From: a bacterium
Lineage (GTDB): Bacteria > Patescibacteriota > Gracilibacteria > JAUYGZ01
DNA length: 64,000 nucleotides
NCBI GenBank assembly: GCA_030690415.1
Contig: JAUYGZ010000001.1
Span: 21,254 to 85,253, forward strand
Reading direction: 5' to 3'
Of this stretch, positions 17,402 to 25,358 are shown in pieces. Position 1 is the first letter of the stretch. The number at the start of each line of letters is the position of its first letter. The notes under the pieces are model-generated. The model made no database searches. It had not been told where the DNA came from and saw only the letters and a program-made list of their open reading frames with translations. The translations under genes and the position numbers were made by a program.

Positions 17402-18418
17402 ATGGTGGAGTATCGCTCAGTTTTTCTCCTTCTTTTTATGACTCAAAAGTCATTCCAGGCGGAGTCATCGGAACTTCTTCCCGAGGGGGTTTTGTCGGTT
17501 TCAGAGCTTCATGATGTGGCTACCCGGCTGGGGACTGAAGTCCAGGTTGTTCGAAGCCGTGTTGAACTTTCTGATGTTCACTCCGGTGACTGGTCCAGCA
17601 TTTGGGACTCTATCCGTTGTGATGCCAAACGCATTTTACCCCATATCTTGGCCCTTGCAGGTCCTTTTGTTGAGCAGGATTGGAGGCATTTTGTCAGGTC
17701 TCCACTTCCAGGAGATCATGATGGTGATGCTCTTACCGTTATTGGGGCTCCAGGATATTGTGGTCCCAATGTTTATCTGAGAGTTATGGCTGATCGCCAT
17801 GGACTTAAACAAATAAATCACCCTAAATTCACCTTGCCGCGTATTCGGGGACGAATATTTCGAGATGCCCGATCTCTGGCCAAAATCATTGCCCAACGTG
17901 AATCTGAAAGTGTGATTATCGCGAATAGTAGAGGAGGATTGGTGGCTCTGAACGCCCTCCATCGCTTGCAGCATATTGGACTCGATCATAAGGTAAGAGG
18001 AATTGTTGGTGTTTCTCCCGTAGTTCATGGGGTACGCTCGGAAGTTTCGGATATCCTTCGGTATCTCCCGAGTCGCACGGTTCGTGAGATGCTTTCGGGA
18101 AGTGACCAGATTAGGGCTTGGCAGGGGCTTGACCATGAGCGGAATTATCCGGGACTGAGTCGTGAAAATCGTCGAAAAATCCTTTTTCTGATCCCTGAAG
18201 GAGGAGATATTTTTTTGGACCCGCGTGATGAATTGGTTGAAGGTGGAGGAGCATTGGTTGTAATGCCTCGAGTAGAAGGCGATACCTATGGACATATTGG
18301 GCAGATGGTCTGTCCGGATTCACTTATGCTCCGATTTGCCGCCGAATGTGTGAAATTGATTGGTCAGCAGGCAGAGCAGGTGAAGAACGAGCTACCTTCT
18401 TATTTTCTTGCTGCCTGA
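17402..18418 (+). CDS. Alpha/beta hydrolase-like protein
   Basis: The sequence IIANSRGGLVALNAL forms a nucleophile elbow of alpha/beta hydrolases (Ser176 when counted from the ATG at 17402). It follows a strand and the oxyanion-side segment TVIGAPGYCGPN. A late Asp (FLDPRDEL) and a His (GDTYGHIGQM) sit where the remaining triad residues would be. The protein would be about 338 residues. Several in-frame ATGs between 17354 and 17438 are possible starts, and none has a convincing ribosome site. Substrate is unknown; a PGAP1- or lipase-type serine hydrolase is the nearest general match. Confidence 0.65.
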   Translation: MVEYRSVFLLLFMTQKSFQAESSELLPEGVLSVSELHDVATRLGTEVQVVRSRVELSDVHSGDWSSIWDSIRCDAKRILPHILALAGPFVEQDWRHFVRSPLPGDHDGDALTVIGAPGYCGPNVYLRVMADRHGLKQINHPKFTLPRIRGRIFRDARSLAKIIAQRESESVIIANSRGGLVALNALHRLQHIGLDHKVRGIVGVSPVVHGVRSEVSDILRYLPSRTVREMLSGSDQIRAWQGLDHERNYPGLSRENRRKILFLIPEGGDIFLDPRDELVEGGGALVVMPRVEGDTYGHIGQMVCPDSLMLRFAAECVKLIGQQAEQVKNELPSYFLAA

Positions 18419-18436
18419 TGCTCTTTTGTTCTCCTG

Positions 18437-18445
18437 TGCTATCAT
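18437..18445 (+). promoter_or_regulatory. Extended -10 promoter of the 18476 gene
   Basis: TGCTATCAT at 18437-18445 has the same TGn extension as the elements before the genes at 3477, 11061 and 22452. The ATG follows 30 bases downstream. Confidence 0.5.
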
Positions 18446-18475
18446 TGGGATGTTGTATTTTTAAACTCACTGACT

Positions 18476-18859
18476 ATGGGCGGCGCCTCTCGACCCCTTC
18501 GGGATATGCACGAAGTGTTTTATGACAGTAGTTCTCAGCACATGCAGAAGCATCAGGCTTTCGTTCAGTCTTTTGTTGATCGTGGCTATGAGATCGAGTC
18601 TCAGGATGTGGAAGAAAATAAGGGGGCTGGGAATGAGTTGATCCTGAGGACACTGACCTCAATATTGAAGCCGGTGAAGAACTTTGAATTGCCGATGCTC
18701 AAATTTGTCGCGAAAGAAATTTATGGAAAGTACGATGATTTTGAGATGACTTTTTTTGAGTGGGATGAGCCGAAATTTGAACTGAAGGCCTACCGCAAGG
18801 GTTCGAATGTTCAGAGCTTTCGGGATCCCTGGCAGCCATTTGATCTTGATCTCTCATAA
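18476..18859 (+). CDS. Hypothetical protein, 127 residues
   Basis: I do not recognise this protein. It is soluble, with a helical first half and an aromatic, acidic second half (FEMTFFEWDEPKFELKAY, then FRDPWQPFDLDLS). It has its own extended -10 promoter, and its stop codon shares one base with the start of the sugar dehydrogenase-like gene. The two are therefore probably co-transcribed and translationally coupled. Confidence 0.65.
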   Translation: MGGASRPLRDMHEVFYDSSSQHMQKHQAFVQSFVDRGYEIESQDVEENKGAGNELILRTLTSILKPVKNFELPMLKFVAKEIYGKYDDFEMTFFEWDEPKFELKAYRKGSNVQSFRDPWQPFDLDLS

Positions 18860-20091
18860 TGTCTATGAAAAAAATTTGGATTGGATTTATATTGATCGTT
18901 GTGATTTTTGGAGGGGGGGGGTTAGCCCGTGGCTTTCTTTTTGGTGGTGATTCAGAATCGCAATCGGGAGATGTTGTCCTTCCCCAGAGAGATTCTGATT
19001 TTGATCACGAACCGGTGATTGTGCCTCCTTCAAATTTAGATTTTTTTGAATCTGTCGATACGAGCCTTGAGACGCTGGTCACTGGACTCGAAGTGCCCTG
19101 GGATCTGGATTGGACGAGCGAAGGTCGCATGCTCGTGACCGAAAGACCAGGACGTGTTCGGGTAGTACAGGATGGGGTGTTAGTTGAAGAGTCCCTGCAT
19201 GTGTTTTCTGAAGTGGTATCCGGTTCTTCCGCGGAGTCCGGTCTGATGGGGTTTGCGGTTGATCCTAATTATGACCAGAATCATTTTCTCTACTTTTGTC
19301 TGGCATATTCAGTCGGGAATGAACTTCAGGATAAAGTGATTCGAATGGTGGATCATGGTGATCGTTTAGAAGAAGACTTGATCCTGTTGGATGGTATCCC
19401 TGCTGCTCAGTACCATGATGGCTGTCAGCTTGAATTTGGACCAGATCAAAAGCTCTATATTACGACGGGTGATGCACTCCAAAGAGAGAGGGCTCAAGAT
19501 CTGAAGTACCTCGGTGGGAAGATCCTTCGCTTGAATCGGGATGGCTCTATTCCAGATGATAATCCTTTTCCTGAGAGTCCGGTCTGGACCTTTGGTCATC
19601 GCAATCCTCAGGGAATCACCTGGAATATAAACTCTGATCGGATGTATGAAACAGAGCATGGACCTTCAGGCTTTGACGGTCCAGGAGGAGGAGATGAAGT
19701 GAATCGGATTGTGTCCGGTTCCAATTATGGCTGGCCCCTGGTTTCCCATGAAGAACACCTGGATGGGGCTATTGATCCCTTGGCTGTTTTCACGCCTGCC
19801 GAAGCACCGGGTTCGGCGGCCTTTTATGATGAGGATGTGATTCCCCAATTCAATAACTGTCTCTTTTTCGGGGCTCTCAAGGGCGAAGGTCTTGTTTGTG
19901 TTCATCTGAGTCGGCTCGATCCGGATCAGGTCATAGAGATCCGCAAACTGGATGAGGTTCAGTTTGGTCGTATTCGAGCGGTCAAGGTCGGACCGGATGG
20001 GTTTCTGTATTTCAGCACCAGCAATCGGGATGGCAGGGGAAATCCTGCCGGAGAGGATGATCGAATCTTCCGAATCCGATCGCAGATGTAG
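18859..20091 (+). CDS. PQQ-type sugar dehydrogenase-like beta-propeller, membrane-anchored
   Basis: This 410-residue protein has an N-terminal membrane anchor (about 4-26) and then the six-bladed propeller pattern of soluble aldose-sugar (PQQ) dehydrogenases. Visible blocks are LVTGLEVPWDLDWTSEGRM, TERPGRVRVV, SGLMGFAVDPNY, YHDGCQLEFGPDQKLY, GHRNPQGITW, ETEHGPSG and GSNYGWPLVS. The catalytic His region (usually GGRL near the first blade) is altered to HDGCQLEFG. No PQQ synthesis gene is visible, so cofactor use is uncertain. A sugar- or glycan-oxidising enzyme outside the membrane is the best guess. Confidence 0.85.
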   Translation: MSMKKIWIGFILIVVIFGGGGLARGFLFGGDSESQSGDVVLPQRDSDFDHEPVIVPPSNLDFFESVDTSLETLVTGLEVPWDLDWTSEGRMLVTERPGRVRVVQDGVLVEESLHVFSEVVSGSSAESGLMGFAVDPNYDQNHFLYFCLAYSVGNELQDKVIRMVDHGDRLEEDLILLDGIPAAQYHDGCQLEFGPDQKLYITTGDALQRERAQDLKYLGGKILRLNRDGSIPDDNPFPESPVWTFGHRNPQGITWNINSDRMYETEHGPSGFDGPGGGDEVNRIVSGSNYGWPLVSHEEHLDGAIDPLAVFTPAEAPGSAAFYDEDVIPQFNNCLFFGALKGEGLVCVHLSRLDPDQVIEIRKLDEVQFGRIRAVKVGPDGFLYFSTSNRDGRGNPAGEDDRIFRIRSQM

Positions 20092-20134
20092 GGAAATGAT
20101 TTCCGATGATTGAAAGCAGGATTATCGGTCAGAT

Positions 20135-20151
20135 TGGTGTCAAGGGGCGGA
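20135..20151. repeat. Copy of the 3' end of the nearby CAT tRNA
   Basis: TGGTGTCAAGGGGCGGA (17 bases) repeats exactly the 3' end, including CCA, of the tRNA at 20237-20313, in the same orientation and 102 bases away. The 85 bases between the copies hold no ORF. It looks like a remnant of recombination at the tRNA 3' end. Confidence 0.75.
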
Positions 20152-20236
20152 TCCTTCATCGCTCCCCCACATATCCACTCTCCAGCTACGAAGAGATTCC
20201 TTCTTGAACGATTAAGTTGAATTTGGTTTCATTAGA

Positions 20237-20313
20237 TGGTGTCAAGGGGCGGACTTGAACCGCCGACCTCGGGGTTATGAATCCCGTGCTCTAACCAGCT
20301 GAGCTACCCTGAC
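20237..20313 (-). tRNA. tRNA with CAT anticodon (elongator Met or Ile2)
   Basis: The minus strand folds as a 77-base tRNA: acceptor GTCAGGG/CCTTGAC, D-arm GCTCAGCTGGTTAGAGC, anticodon loop TTCATAA (CAT), T-arm GGCGGTTCAAGTCCGCC, discriminator A and encoded CCA. It lacks the three stacked G-C pairs next to the loop (31-39 is A/C), so it is not the initiator. Elongator Met and lysidine-modified Ile cannot be told apart here. Confidence 0.9.
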
Positions 20314-20397
20314 GTAAATGAAACGGTACTCTGAGTATCCCGACAAGCCAGGATATCCTTATCTCATAGACGCGAAAGAGTATATTTGAGAAAAAGC

Positions 20398-20427
20398 TTG
20401 GAAACAAGGGAATGGGCGAGATATACT
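20398..20427 (+). promoter_or_regulatory. Promoter of the 20452-22371 gene pair
   Basis: TTGGAA (20398-20403) and TATACT (20422-20427) are separated by 18 bases. Transcription should start near 20434, leaving a leader of about 18 bases before the ATG at 20452. Confidence 0.6.
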
Positions 20428-20451
20428 TGCTCTGATGTTTCTTTTTAAATT

Positions 20452-21069
20452 ATGACTAGAAGATCAGCCCAGATTCTCGTTCTTCTCTTGGTACTCGTTC
20501 TTCTTGTTTTGGTCGTCTGGTATCAGTATCGGCAACAAGAGGCTTTGAAGACTCAAATTTTACTCCCTCCGCCTCCGCCTGGATACGGCTATTATCCTCA
20601 GGATCTCTCTCCTTTCCCTCCTGTGGCGACTCTCGATGCCAGTGGCCTTCCTCTTCTGGACTACCTGGTTCCTTTTGGTGACTTTATTACGCTGGACGCA
20701 TTGCAGATGGCTCAGGAAGTGCCCGACTTGAATACCACGGTACGATGGGTTGCGGATGATTCGAATTATGAGGATGTGGTGATCGGCGACTCTGATGCCA
20801 CACGGACATATTTCTACGCACCGAATACTCTTGGCGAGTTATTTTTTGAGCTGCAGGTCGTGAACACCACTACTTTGCTGTATGAGCCCGTGGCAATATA
20901 TCGATTTACGGTTGCTCCTGAGCCGTTTCTTTCTGTTGACCTCAATGCTGACGGCCGTTATGGACTGGTTGAGCTCGCCGGATTTTTGTCGAATTGGAAC
21001 AGCTATGGTTCGAATTCCATCAATTTGTTGGGATATATGTTGTCCAGATACTTTTCCCTTTCGAATTAA
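20452..21069 (+). CDS. Membrane-anchored protein with dockerin-like calcium motif
   Basis: This 205-residue protein has an N-terminal transmembrane anchor (about 7-24), a proline-rich spacer, a beta-rich domain (about 60-160) and the segment VDLNADGRYGLVELAGFL (about 162-179). That segment has the spacing of an EF-hand/dockerin calcium loop (D.N.DG....EL). Only one such loop is present, whereas dockerins usually have two. It lies 10 bases before the M23 peptidase gene, so an envelope function is likely. The family is not recognised. Confidence 0.7.
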   Translation: MTRRSAQILVLLLVLVLLVLVVWYQYRQQEALKTQILLPPPPPGYGYYPQDLSPFPPVATLDASGLPLLDYLVPFGDFITLDALQMAQEVPDLNTTVRWVADDSNYEDVVIGDSDATRTYFYAPNTLGELFFELQVVNTTTLLYEPVAIYRFTVAPEPFLSVDLNADGRYGLVELAGFLSNWNSYGSNSINLLGYMLSRYFSLSN

Positions 21070-21078
21070 TTACTGATC

Positions 21079-22371
21079 ATGTTTCGATTTCCGGGTTCGG
21101 TTTTCATAGGCCTGGTCGTCTTCTTCCTGGTGATGACGCCCATCGCTCTTGGGGAGGAGCTTATTTTGGAAGATGATCCGGATGAGATACTTGGTTCAGA
21201 GTTCAGAGTTGAGAGTGTGGATAGTCCTGAGAGACGGGGACAATATATACAGGGTTATCAGCAACTTTTCCAGTTGCAACAAAACGAGGTGGAGGGGTTA
21301 CAAGCCGTCCTGGTGCCGGTTCAGCAGGATATTGCTTCGATTGATACCCAGCTTCAGGTTTTGGCTCTTCAGATAGAGCGGGTACGACAGCAGGACTCGC
21401 TGGTTCAAGAAAAGATCAGGGGACTGGAGGACCTGGATACCCGATATCAGGTTCAGGAACAGCTTTTGGCTCTCGAGATGAAGGATGTCAGCAAGAAATT
21501 TGAGCGTTTGTTGCTCTTGTTTTTTCAGGTGAAGCGACAGTACATCATGGAGGATGGGACGACCAATCTTCTTCAGCTTCTTTCATCTGCCGATACTCCG
21601 GCAGATATGCTTTTTCAGGATGTGCTCTTGGGAAAGGTGCAGGATCAGCTTTTGGAGCAGATGGGAAAGGTGTATGGTCAGCAGATGCAGCTTAATGAGC
21701 TTCGTGCTCAGCTCGCTTTGATTCACCGGCAACTGGCGGAATATCAGGATCGGGTTCAAAAATCCGTTGAGGTCTTGACTCAACAAAACCAGTATCAGCA
21801 GGAATTACTGGCTGATAAGCAGTATGAACAAGGTTTTTTCCAAGGACAACTTGACCAGGCAAAAGAGGAACAGTTGATCATCGCGGATCGGATTCAGCTC
21901 CTTGCAACCGGAGTTTCACGACGAGATTATGCGGAATTCCCGGAAGAATCTCTTCAGTGGCCTGTTGCACCGGTGCTTGGGATTTCCGCTTTTTTTCATG
22001 ATGAAGGTTATTTCAAGCGTTTTAGCCTTCAGCATGATGCTGTTGATATTCCGACGGATCAGTTGACACCGGTAATCGCTCCACTTTCCGGGAAGGTTTT
22101 GGAGGTCCATGATGGGGGAGCCACAGGGTATAGCTACCTTCAGCTAGCTCATCGGGACGGACTTTCAACGGTTTATGGTCATGTGTACGCGTTCAAAGTT
22201 CAGGAAGGAGAGCTTGTGAGGCAAGGGCAGCTTATTGCTCTGAGTGGAGGTGCTTTGGGGACTCATGGTGCTGGTCGAATGACGACCGGACCGCATCTTC
22301 ACTTCGAGGTCCTTCAGGACGGAGTTCATGTGAATCCCATGGATTATTTACCCTCTCTGGATGGCTTTTAG
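21079..22371 (+). CDS. Coiled-coil M23 peptidase (EnvC-like)
   Basis: This 430-residue protein has a signal peptide, a long coiled coil (about 50-270, rich in Gln and Leu) and a C-terminal LytM/M23 domain. The zinc-site pieces HDAVDI (H...D) and GPHLHFEV (HxH) are both present, so it is probably catalytic; many EnvC-type activators lack them. It would cut or help cut peptidoglycan cross-links at division. Residues about 40-48 come from a TTCAGAG-type heptanucleotide repeat (21194-21218) inserted between the signal peptide and the coiled coil. Confidence 0.88.
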   Translation: MFRFPGSVFIGLVVFFLVMTPIALGEELILEDDPDEILGSEFRVESVDSPERRGQYIQGYQQLFQLQQNEVEGLQAVLVPVQQDIASIDTQLQVLALQIERVRQQDSLVQEKIRGLEDLDTRYQVQEQLLALEMKDVSKKFERLLLLFFQVKRQYIMEDGTTNLLQLLSSADTPADMLFQDVLLGKVQDQLLEQMGKVYGQQMQLNELRAQLALIHRQLAEYQDRVQKSVEVLTQQNQYQQELLADKQYEQGFFQGQLDQAKEEQLIIADRIQLLATGVSRRDYAEFPEESLQWPVAPVLGISAFFHDEGYFKRFSLQHDAVDIPTDQLTPVIAPLSGKVLEVHDGGATGYSYLQLAHRDGLSTVYGHVYAFKVQEGELVRQGQLIALSGGALGTHGAGRMTTGPHLHFEVLQDGVHVNPMDYLPSLDGF

Positions 22372-22387
22372 AAGGGATTTGTTCGGA

Positions 22388-22416
22388 TTGCACGGGGTGC
22401 TAAATTTTGCTATAAT
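22388..22416 (+). promoter_or_regulatory. Promoter of the 22452 gene
   Basis: TTGCAC (22388-22393) and TATAAT (22411-22416) are 17 bases apart, and the -10 carries a TGC extension. This is one of the best promoter matches in the window and suggests strong expression of the small gene behind it. Confidence 0.75.
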
Positions 22417-22451
22417 ATTCTGAAAGTGCAATTACTTTTTATACCATTTGT

Positions 22452-22730
22452 ATGGCCACAGCAAAAAAAGCCCGGGCGGCGAAGCCTGCTCAGAGAGCCC
22501 AAAAAGCTTCAAATGTGACAAAAGCCTCTCATCACAAGAAAACTTCGCTGAAGACCACGGACCCTGAAATGATGCCGGTTCTGCTTCTTGATGAAGATGA
22601 ACTCATTTTAGATGTCGATCAGGAGTTTCCGGATGACGAAGAGTTTGAGTTTGATTTTGAGGATGGTGATGAAGATGGTGTGATTTTTGAAATGGATTTT
22701 GATTTTGACGATGATGAGGAGGAGAAATGA
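22452..22730 (+). CDS. Small bipolar protein: basic head, acidic tail
   Basis: This 92-residue protein has a Lys/Ala/Arg-rich first third (AKKARAAKPAQRAQKA), a short hydrophobic strand (MMPVLLLDEDELIL) and a last third made almost only of Asp, Glu and Phe (FEFDFEDGDEDG). The head resembles nucleic-acid-binding tails; the acidic end could bind basic proteins. I recognise no family. The strong promoter and clean start support a real gene. It is convergent with pyrB, with 11 bases between them. Confidence 0.65.
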   Translation: MATAKKARAAKPAQRAQKASNVTKASHHKKTSLKTTDPEMMPVLLLDEDELILDVDQEFPDDEEFEFDFEDGDEDGVIFEMDFDFDDDEEEK

Positions 22731-22741
22731 CAGCGCTGTCT

Positions 22742-23641
22742 TTATCTTTGCATGAGTTGGTTCATCAGCGCCATTCTTACAAACACTCCGTTTTCTACGG
22801 CCTCGAAGTACTTGGCTTGGGGGAGATCGTCGACATCGGTTTGAACGGTGTTGATGCGGGGGAGCGGATCGAGGACTATCAGTTCTGCTTTACCTTTTCT
22901 CACGGTTTCCGTGTTTAGGATGAATTGTTTGCCAATCTCCAGTGCTCGTTGCTTGTCTTCAAAGTACTCGTGTCGTACGCGGTTGATCTCGAGGACGTCG
23001 AGCTGGTCAATAACTTCGCCAATATTCGTAACCTGATGATATTCTCGTCCTTTTTTCTTGAGATAGGACAGGACTTCTTCGTCGGGCTGCAATTCGTCAG
23101 GTGAGATGAAGATCAGCTTTATGTCGAACACGGTTGCCATCTTTGCCATCCCACGAAGAACCCGGCTATTTTTGTTGTCGCCCATAAGGCCAAGGGTAAG
23201 ACCATCGAGCGTTCCTCTGTTTTTCCAAATGGTATAGAAGTCCAGGAGGTGTTGTGTGGGATGCTCTCCGGTGCCGTCACCGGCGTTGATCACTGGAACA
23301 CTGCTGTGGGTCGAGAACTTCGCAACCTGTCCTTTTTCCGGAGTTCTTATAGCTATAATGTCCGCAAAGCTGCTGATCATACGTCCGGTGTCTTCGAGCG
23401 TTTCCCCTTTATTTAGTGAGCTGCTTTCGGCGTTGGGGATGGAAATGATCTGACCTCCGAGTCTGAGCATGGCGGTTTCGAAGCTGAGGCGTGTTCGGGT
23501 GGAAGGTTCGAGAAAAATCGTTCCCAGGATCTTTCCGGTCATGGTTTGGGGAATTGTTTTGGATTCTTGAAGTGTTTTGGCCTGTTCGAAGAGGAGGAGA
23601 AGTTCTTCTCGGCTGAGTTGGGTGGAGGTGAGGAGGTGCAT
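22742..23641 (-). CDS. pyrB: Aspartate carbamoyltransferase catalytic subunit
   Basis: PyrB joins carbamoyl phosphate to aspartate in pyrimidine synthesis. The 299-residue length fits. It shows the carbamoyl-phosphate loop EPSTRTRLSFETA, the Lys loop SSSLNKGETLEDT, the HPTQHLLD motif and DPLPRINTV near the end. No regulatory PyrI gene is nearby. carB lies three genes upstream on the same strand, so the pyrimidine genes are loosely clustered with recJ and the NYN-RNase H gene. Confidence 0.95.
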   Translation of the reverse strand: MHLLTSTQLSREELLLLFEQAKTLQESKTIPQTMTGKILGTIFLEPSTRTRLSFETAMLRLGGQIISIPNAESSSLNKGETLEDTGRMISSFADIIAIRTPEKGQVAKFSTHSSVPVINAGDGTGEHPTQHLLDFYTIWKNRGTLDGLTLGLMGDNKNSRVLRGMAKMATVFDIKLIFISPDELQPDEEVLSYLKKKGREYHQVTNIGEVIDQLDVLEINRVRHEYFEDKQRALEIGKQFILNTETVRKGKAELIVLDPLPRINTVQTDVDDLPQAKYFEAVENGVFVRMALMNQLMQR

Positions 23642-23653
23642 TTTGATACTGAA

Positions 23654-25303
23654 TTATTGTGATTCTCTCGCATCCACCATCTGGATGTCAACCGATATTT
23701 CTCCCCGAAACTCGTTTTTGTTGAGCTGGCAGATGATATCCACGGTCTTCCAATTTTGCAGAGTTTTCTCGTGTTCCGCCATTTGGAAGGCAATGCCTTT
23801 GAAGATTTTATTCCCTTGCATGAGTCCTATCTGAAGGTGTGATTTATCTTTTCCGACAGCCTTTGTCTGGAGGACTTGGAGTCCTTTGAGGAGAAATTTA
23901 GGTTTCGGATTGCCCATGCCGAAGGGCTCGAGACTGGTGAGCTGGTTGCTGGCTTCCAGGGTGATCTCGTCAGCCCGAATTTCGGTGTCCACGCTGAGGT
24001 AGGGTTCGATGGGGTTTTCTTTCATTATTTTGCCAACGCTTTGGTGAAGGCGTTCCCTGAATACTTCCAGCTTGTCAGGGCTGATGCTCAGGCCTGCTGC
24101 CTGTGCGTGACCTCCGAAGTTCAGGAAGAGTTCAGCATGTTGTTGGAGCTGTTCCACGATGTTGATTTCGGGTATTGATCGACAAGAGCCAACGTACTTT
24201 CCTTCATGCTCGGTCAGGCAAATGACGGGTTTGTGGTAGCGCTCGCAGAGTCGTCCAGCGAGAAGTCCGACGATTCCGGGTTGCCAGTTTTTTGCCCAGA
24301 AGATCAGGATAGGATCATTTTTGTGGTCTCTTTCGACTTGTTCAGAAGCTTCTTCCAGGGCTTTTTTGACGATTTCTTGTCGTTCTTCGTTTATCTGACG
24401 GAGTTCCAGGGCCTTTTCCTGGTCGCCCATCATCATTTTGAAGGCGATGAGGGGGTCTTCGAGTCGTCCCGCGGCGTTGATACAGGGGGCGATGTTGAAG
24501 CCGAGGTGATAACTGGTTATGGGTTGCTGGTTGTTGGTTAATTGGTAGCTCTCGAGCAAGGTTCGGAGGCCGCGGTGTTGAGTTTGTTTGAATTGGATCA
24601 GACCTTTTTTGACGATGAGGCGGTTTTCGCCTCTCAGGGGGGCGCAGTCGGCGACCGTGGCAAGGGCGGCGAGATCAAGGAGAGGTTGTAGGTGGTAGGG
24701 AGTAGGTTGTAGCGGGGAGCTTTGCTGAAGGGCGTCGATGAGTTTGAGAGCGACGACGGAGCCGACAATCATTTTTTCGGGGTACCGGCAGTCTTCTTGT
24801 TTGGGGTTCAGGATGGCGTAGGCATTAGGAAGTATTTTTGGAATTTCATGGTGATCCGTGATGATGATATTCAATCCCAGTTCATTGCCATAAGCCACTT
24901 CCTTCACGTTTGAAATTCCGCAGTCCACGGTGATGACGATGCTGACGCCAAGCTCCTTGCACTCGTCTAAGACTCTTGTGTTCAGCCCATATCCGTCGCG
25001 CTCGCGGTGGGGGAGGCGGACGGAGACTTCCGCTCTGAGTTCTTTCAGACCGAGATAGAGAATGCTGGCTCCGGAGACACCGTCCACATCATAATCACCG
25101 AAGATCATGATGCGTTCTCCATTTCGGATGGCCTTTTGAACGCGCTCAACTGCCTTGTTGATGTCCTTGAGAGACCAGGGTGAGTGGAGTTCGGTTAATT
25201 CGTCCTTTGGGTCGAGATCACGGTGCATACAGACACGCTCGAGTAATGGCAAAGAGTCCCCTGGAGTTTTGATTTTCCAGGTTTTCTTCAGGAGAGAGAG
25301 CAT
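23654..25303 (-). CDS. recJ: Single-strand DNA exonuclease RecJ
   Basis: The 549-residue protein carries the DHH-family motifs: IFGDYDVDGVSGASI, VDCGIS and ITDHHE, then the DHHA1 part ending in GFNIAPCINAAGRL and HAQAAGLSI. RecJ degrades single-stranded DNA 5' to 3' in recombination and mismatch repair. The ATG at 25303 was chosen, because the 27 residues before it are translated heptanucleotide repeat. Two further repeats lie inside the gene (24513-24547 and 24684-24714), adding LTNNQQPITSYHL and LQPTPYHLQP at loops between conserved blocks. Confidence 0.93.
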   Translation of the reverse strand: MLSLLKKTWKIKTPGDSLPLLERVCMHRDLDPKDELTELHSPWSLKDINKAVERVQKAIRNGERIMIFGDYDVDGVSGASILYLGLKELRAEVSVRLPHRERDGYGLNTRVLDECKELGVSIVITVDCGISNVKEVAYGNELGLNIIITDHHEIPKILPNAYAILNPKQEDCRYPEKMIVGSVVALKLIDALQQSSPLQPTPYHLQPLLDLAALATVADCAPLRGENRLIVKKGLIQFKQTQHRGLRTLLESYQLTNNQQPITSYHLGFNIAPCINAAGRLEDPLIAFKMMMGDQEKALELRQINEERQEIVKKALEEASEQVERDHKNDPILIFWAKNWQPGIVGLLAGRLCERYHKPVICLTEHEGKYVGSCRSIPEINIVEQLQQHAELFLNFGGHAQAAGLSISPDKLEVFRERLHQSVGKIMKENPIEPYLSVDTEIRADEITLEASNQLTSLEPFGMGNPKPKFLLKGLQVLQTKAVGKDKSHLQIGLMQGNKIFKGIAFQMAEHEKTLQNWKTVDIICQLNKNEFRGEISVDIQMVDARESQ

Positions 25304-25358
25304 GGGAGGTTGTAGGTGGTAGGTTGTAGGTGGTCGTTCAGTGATTCTTATTCGCTTC

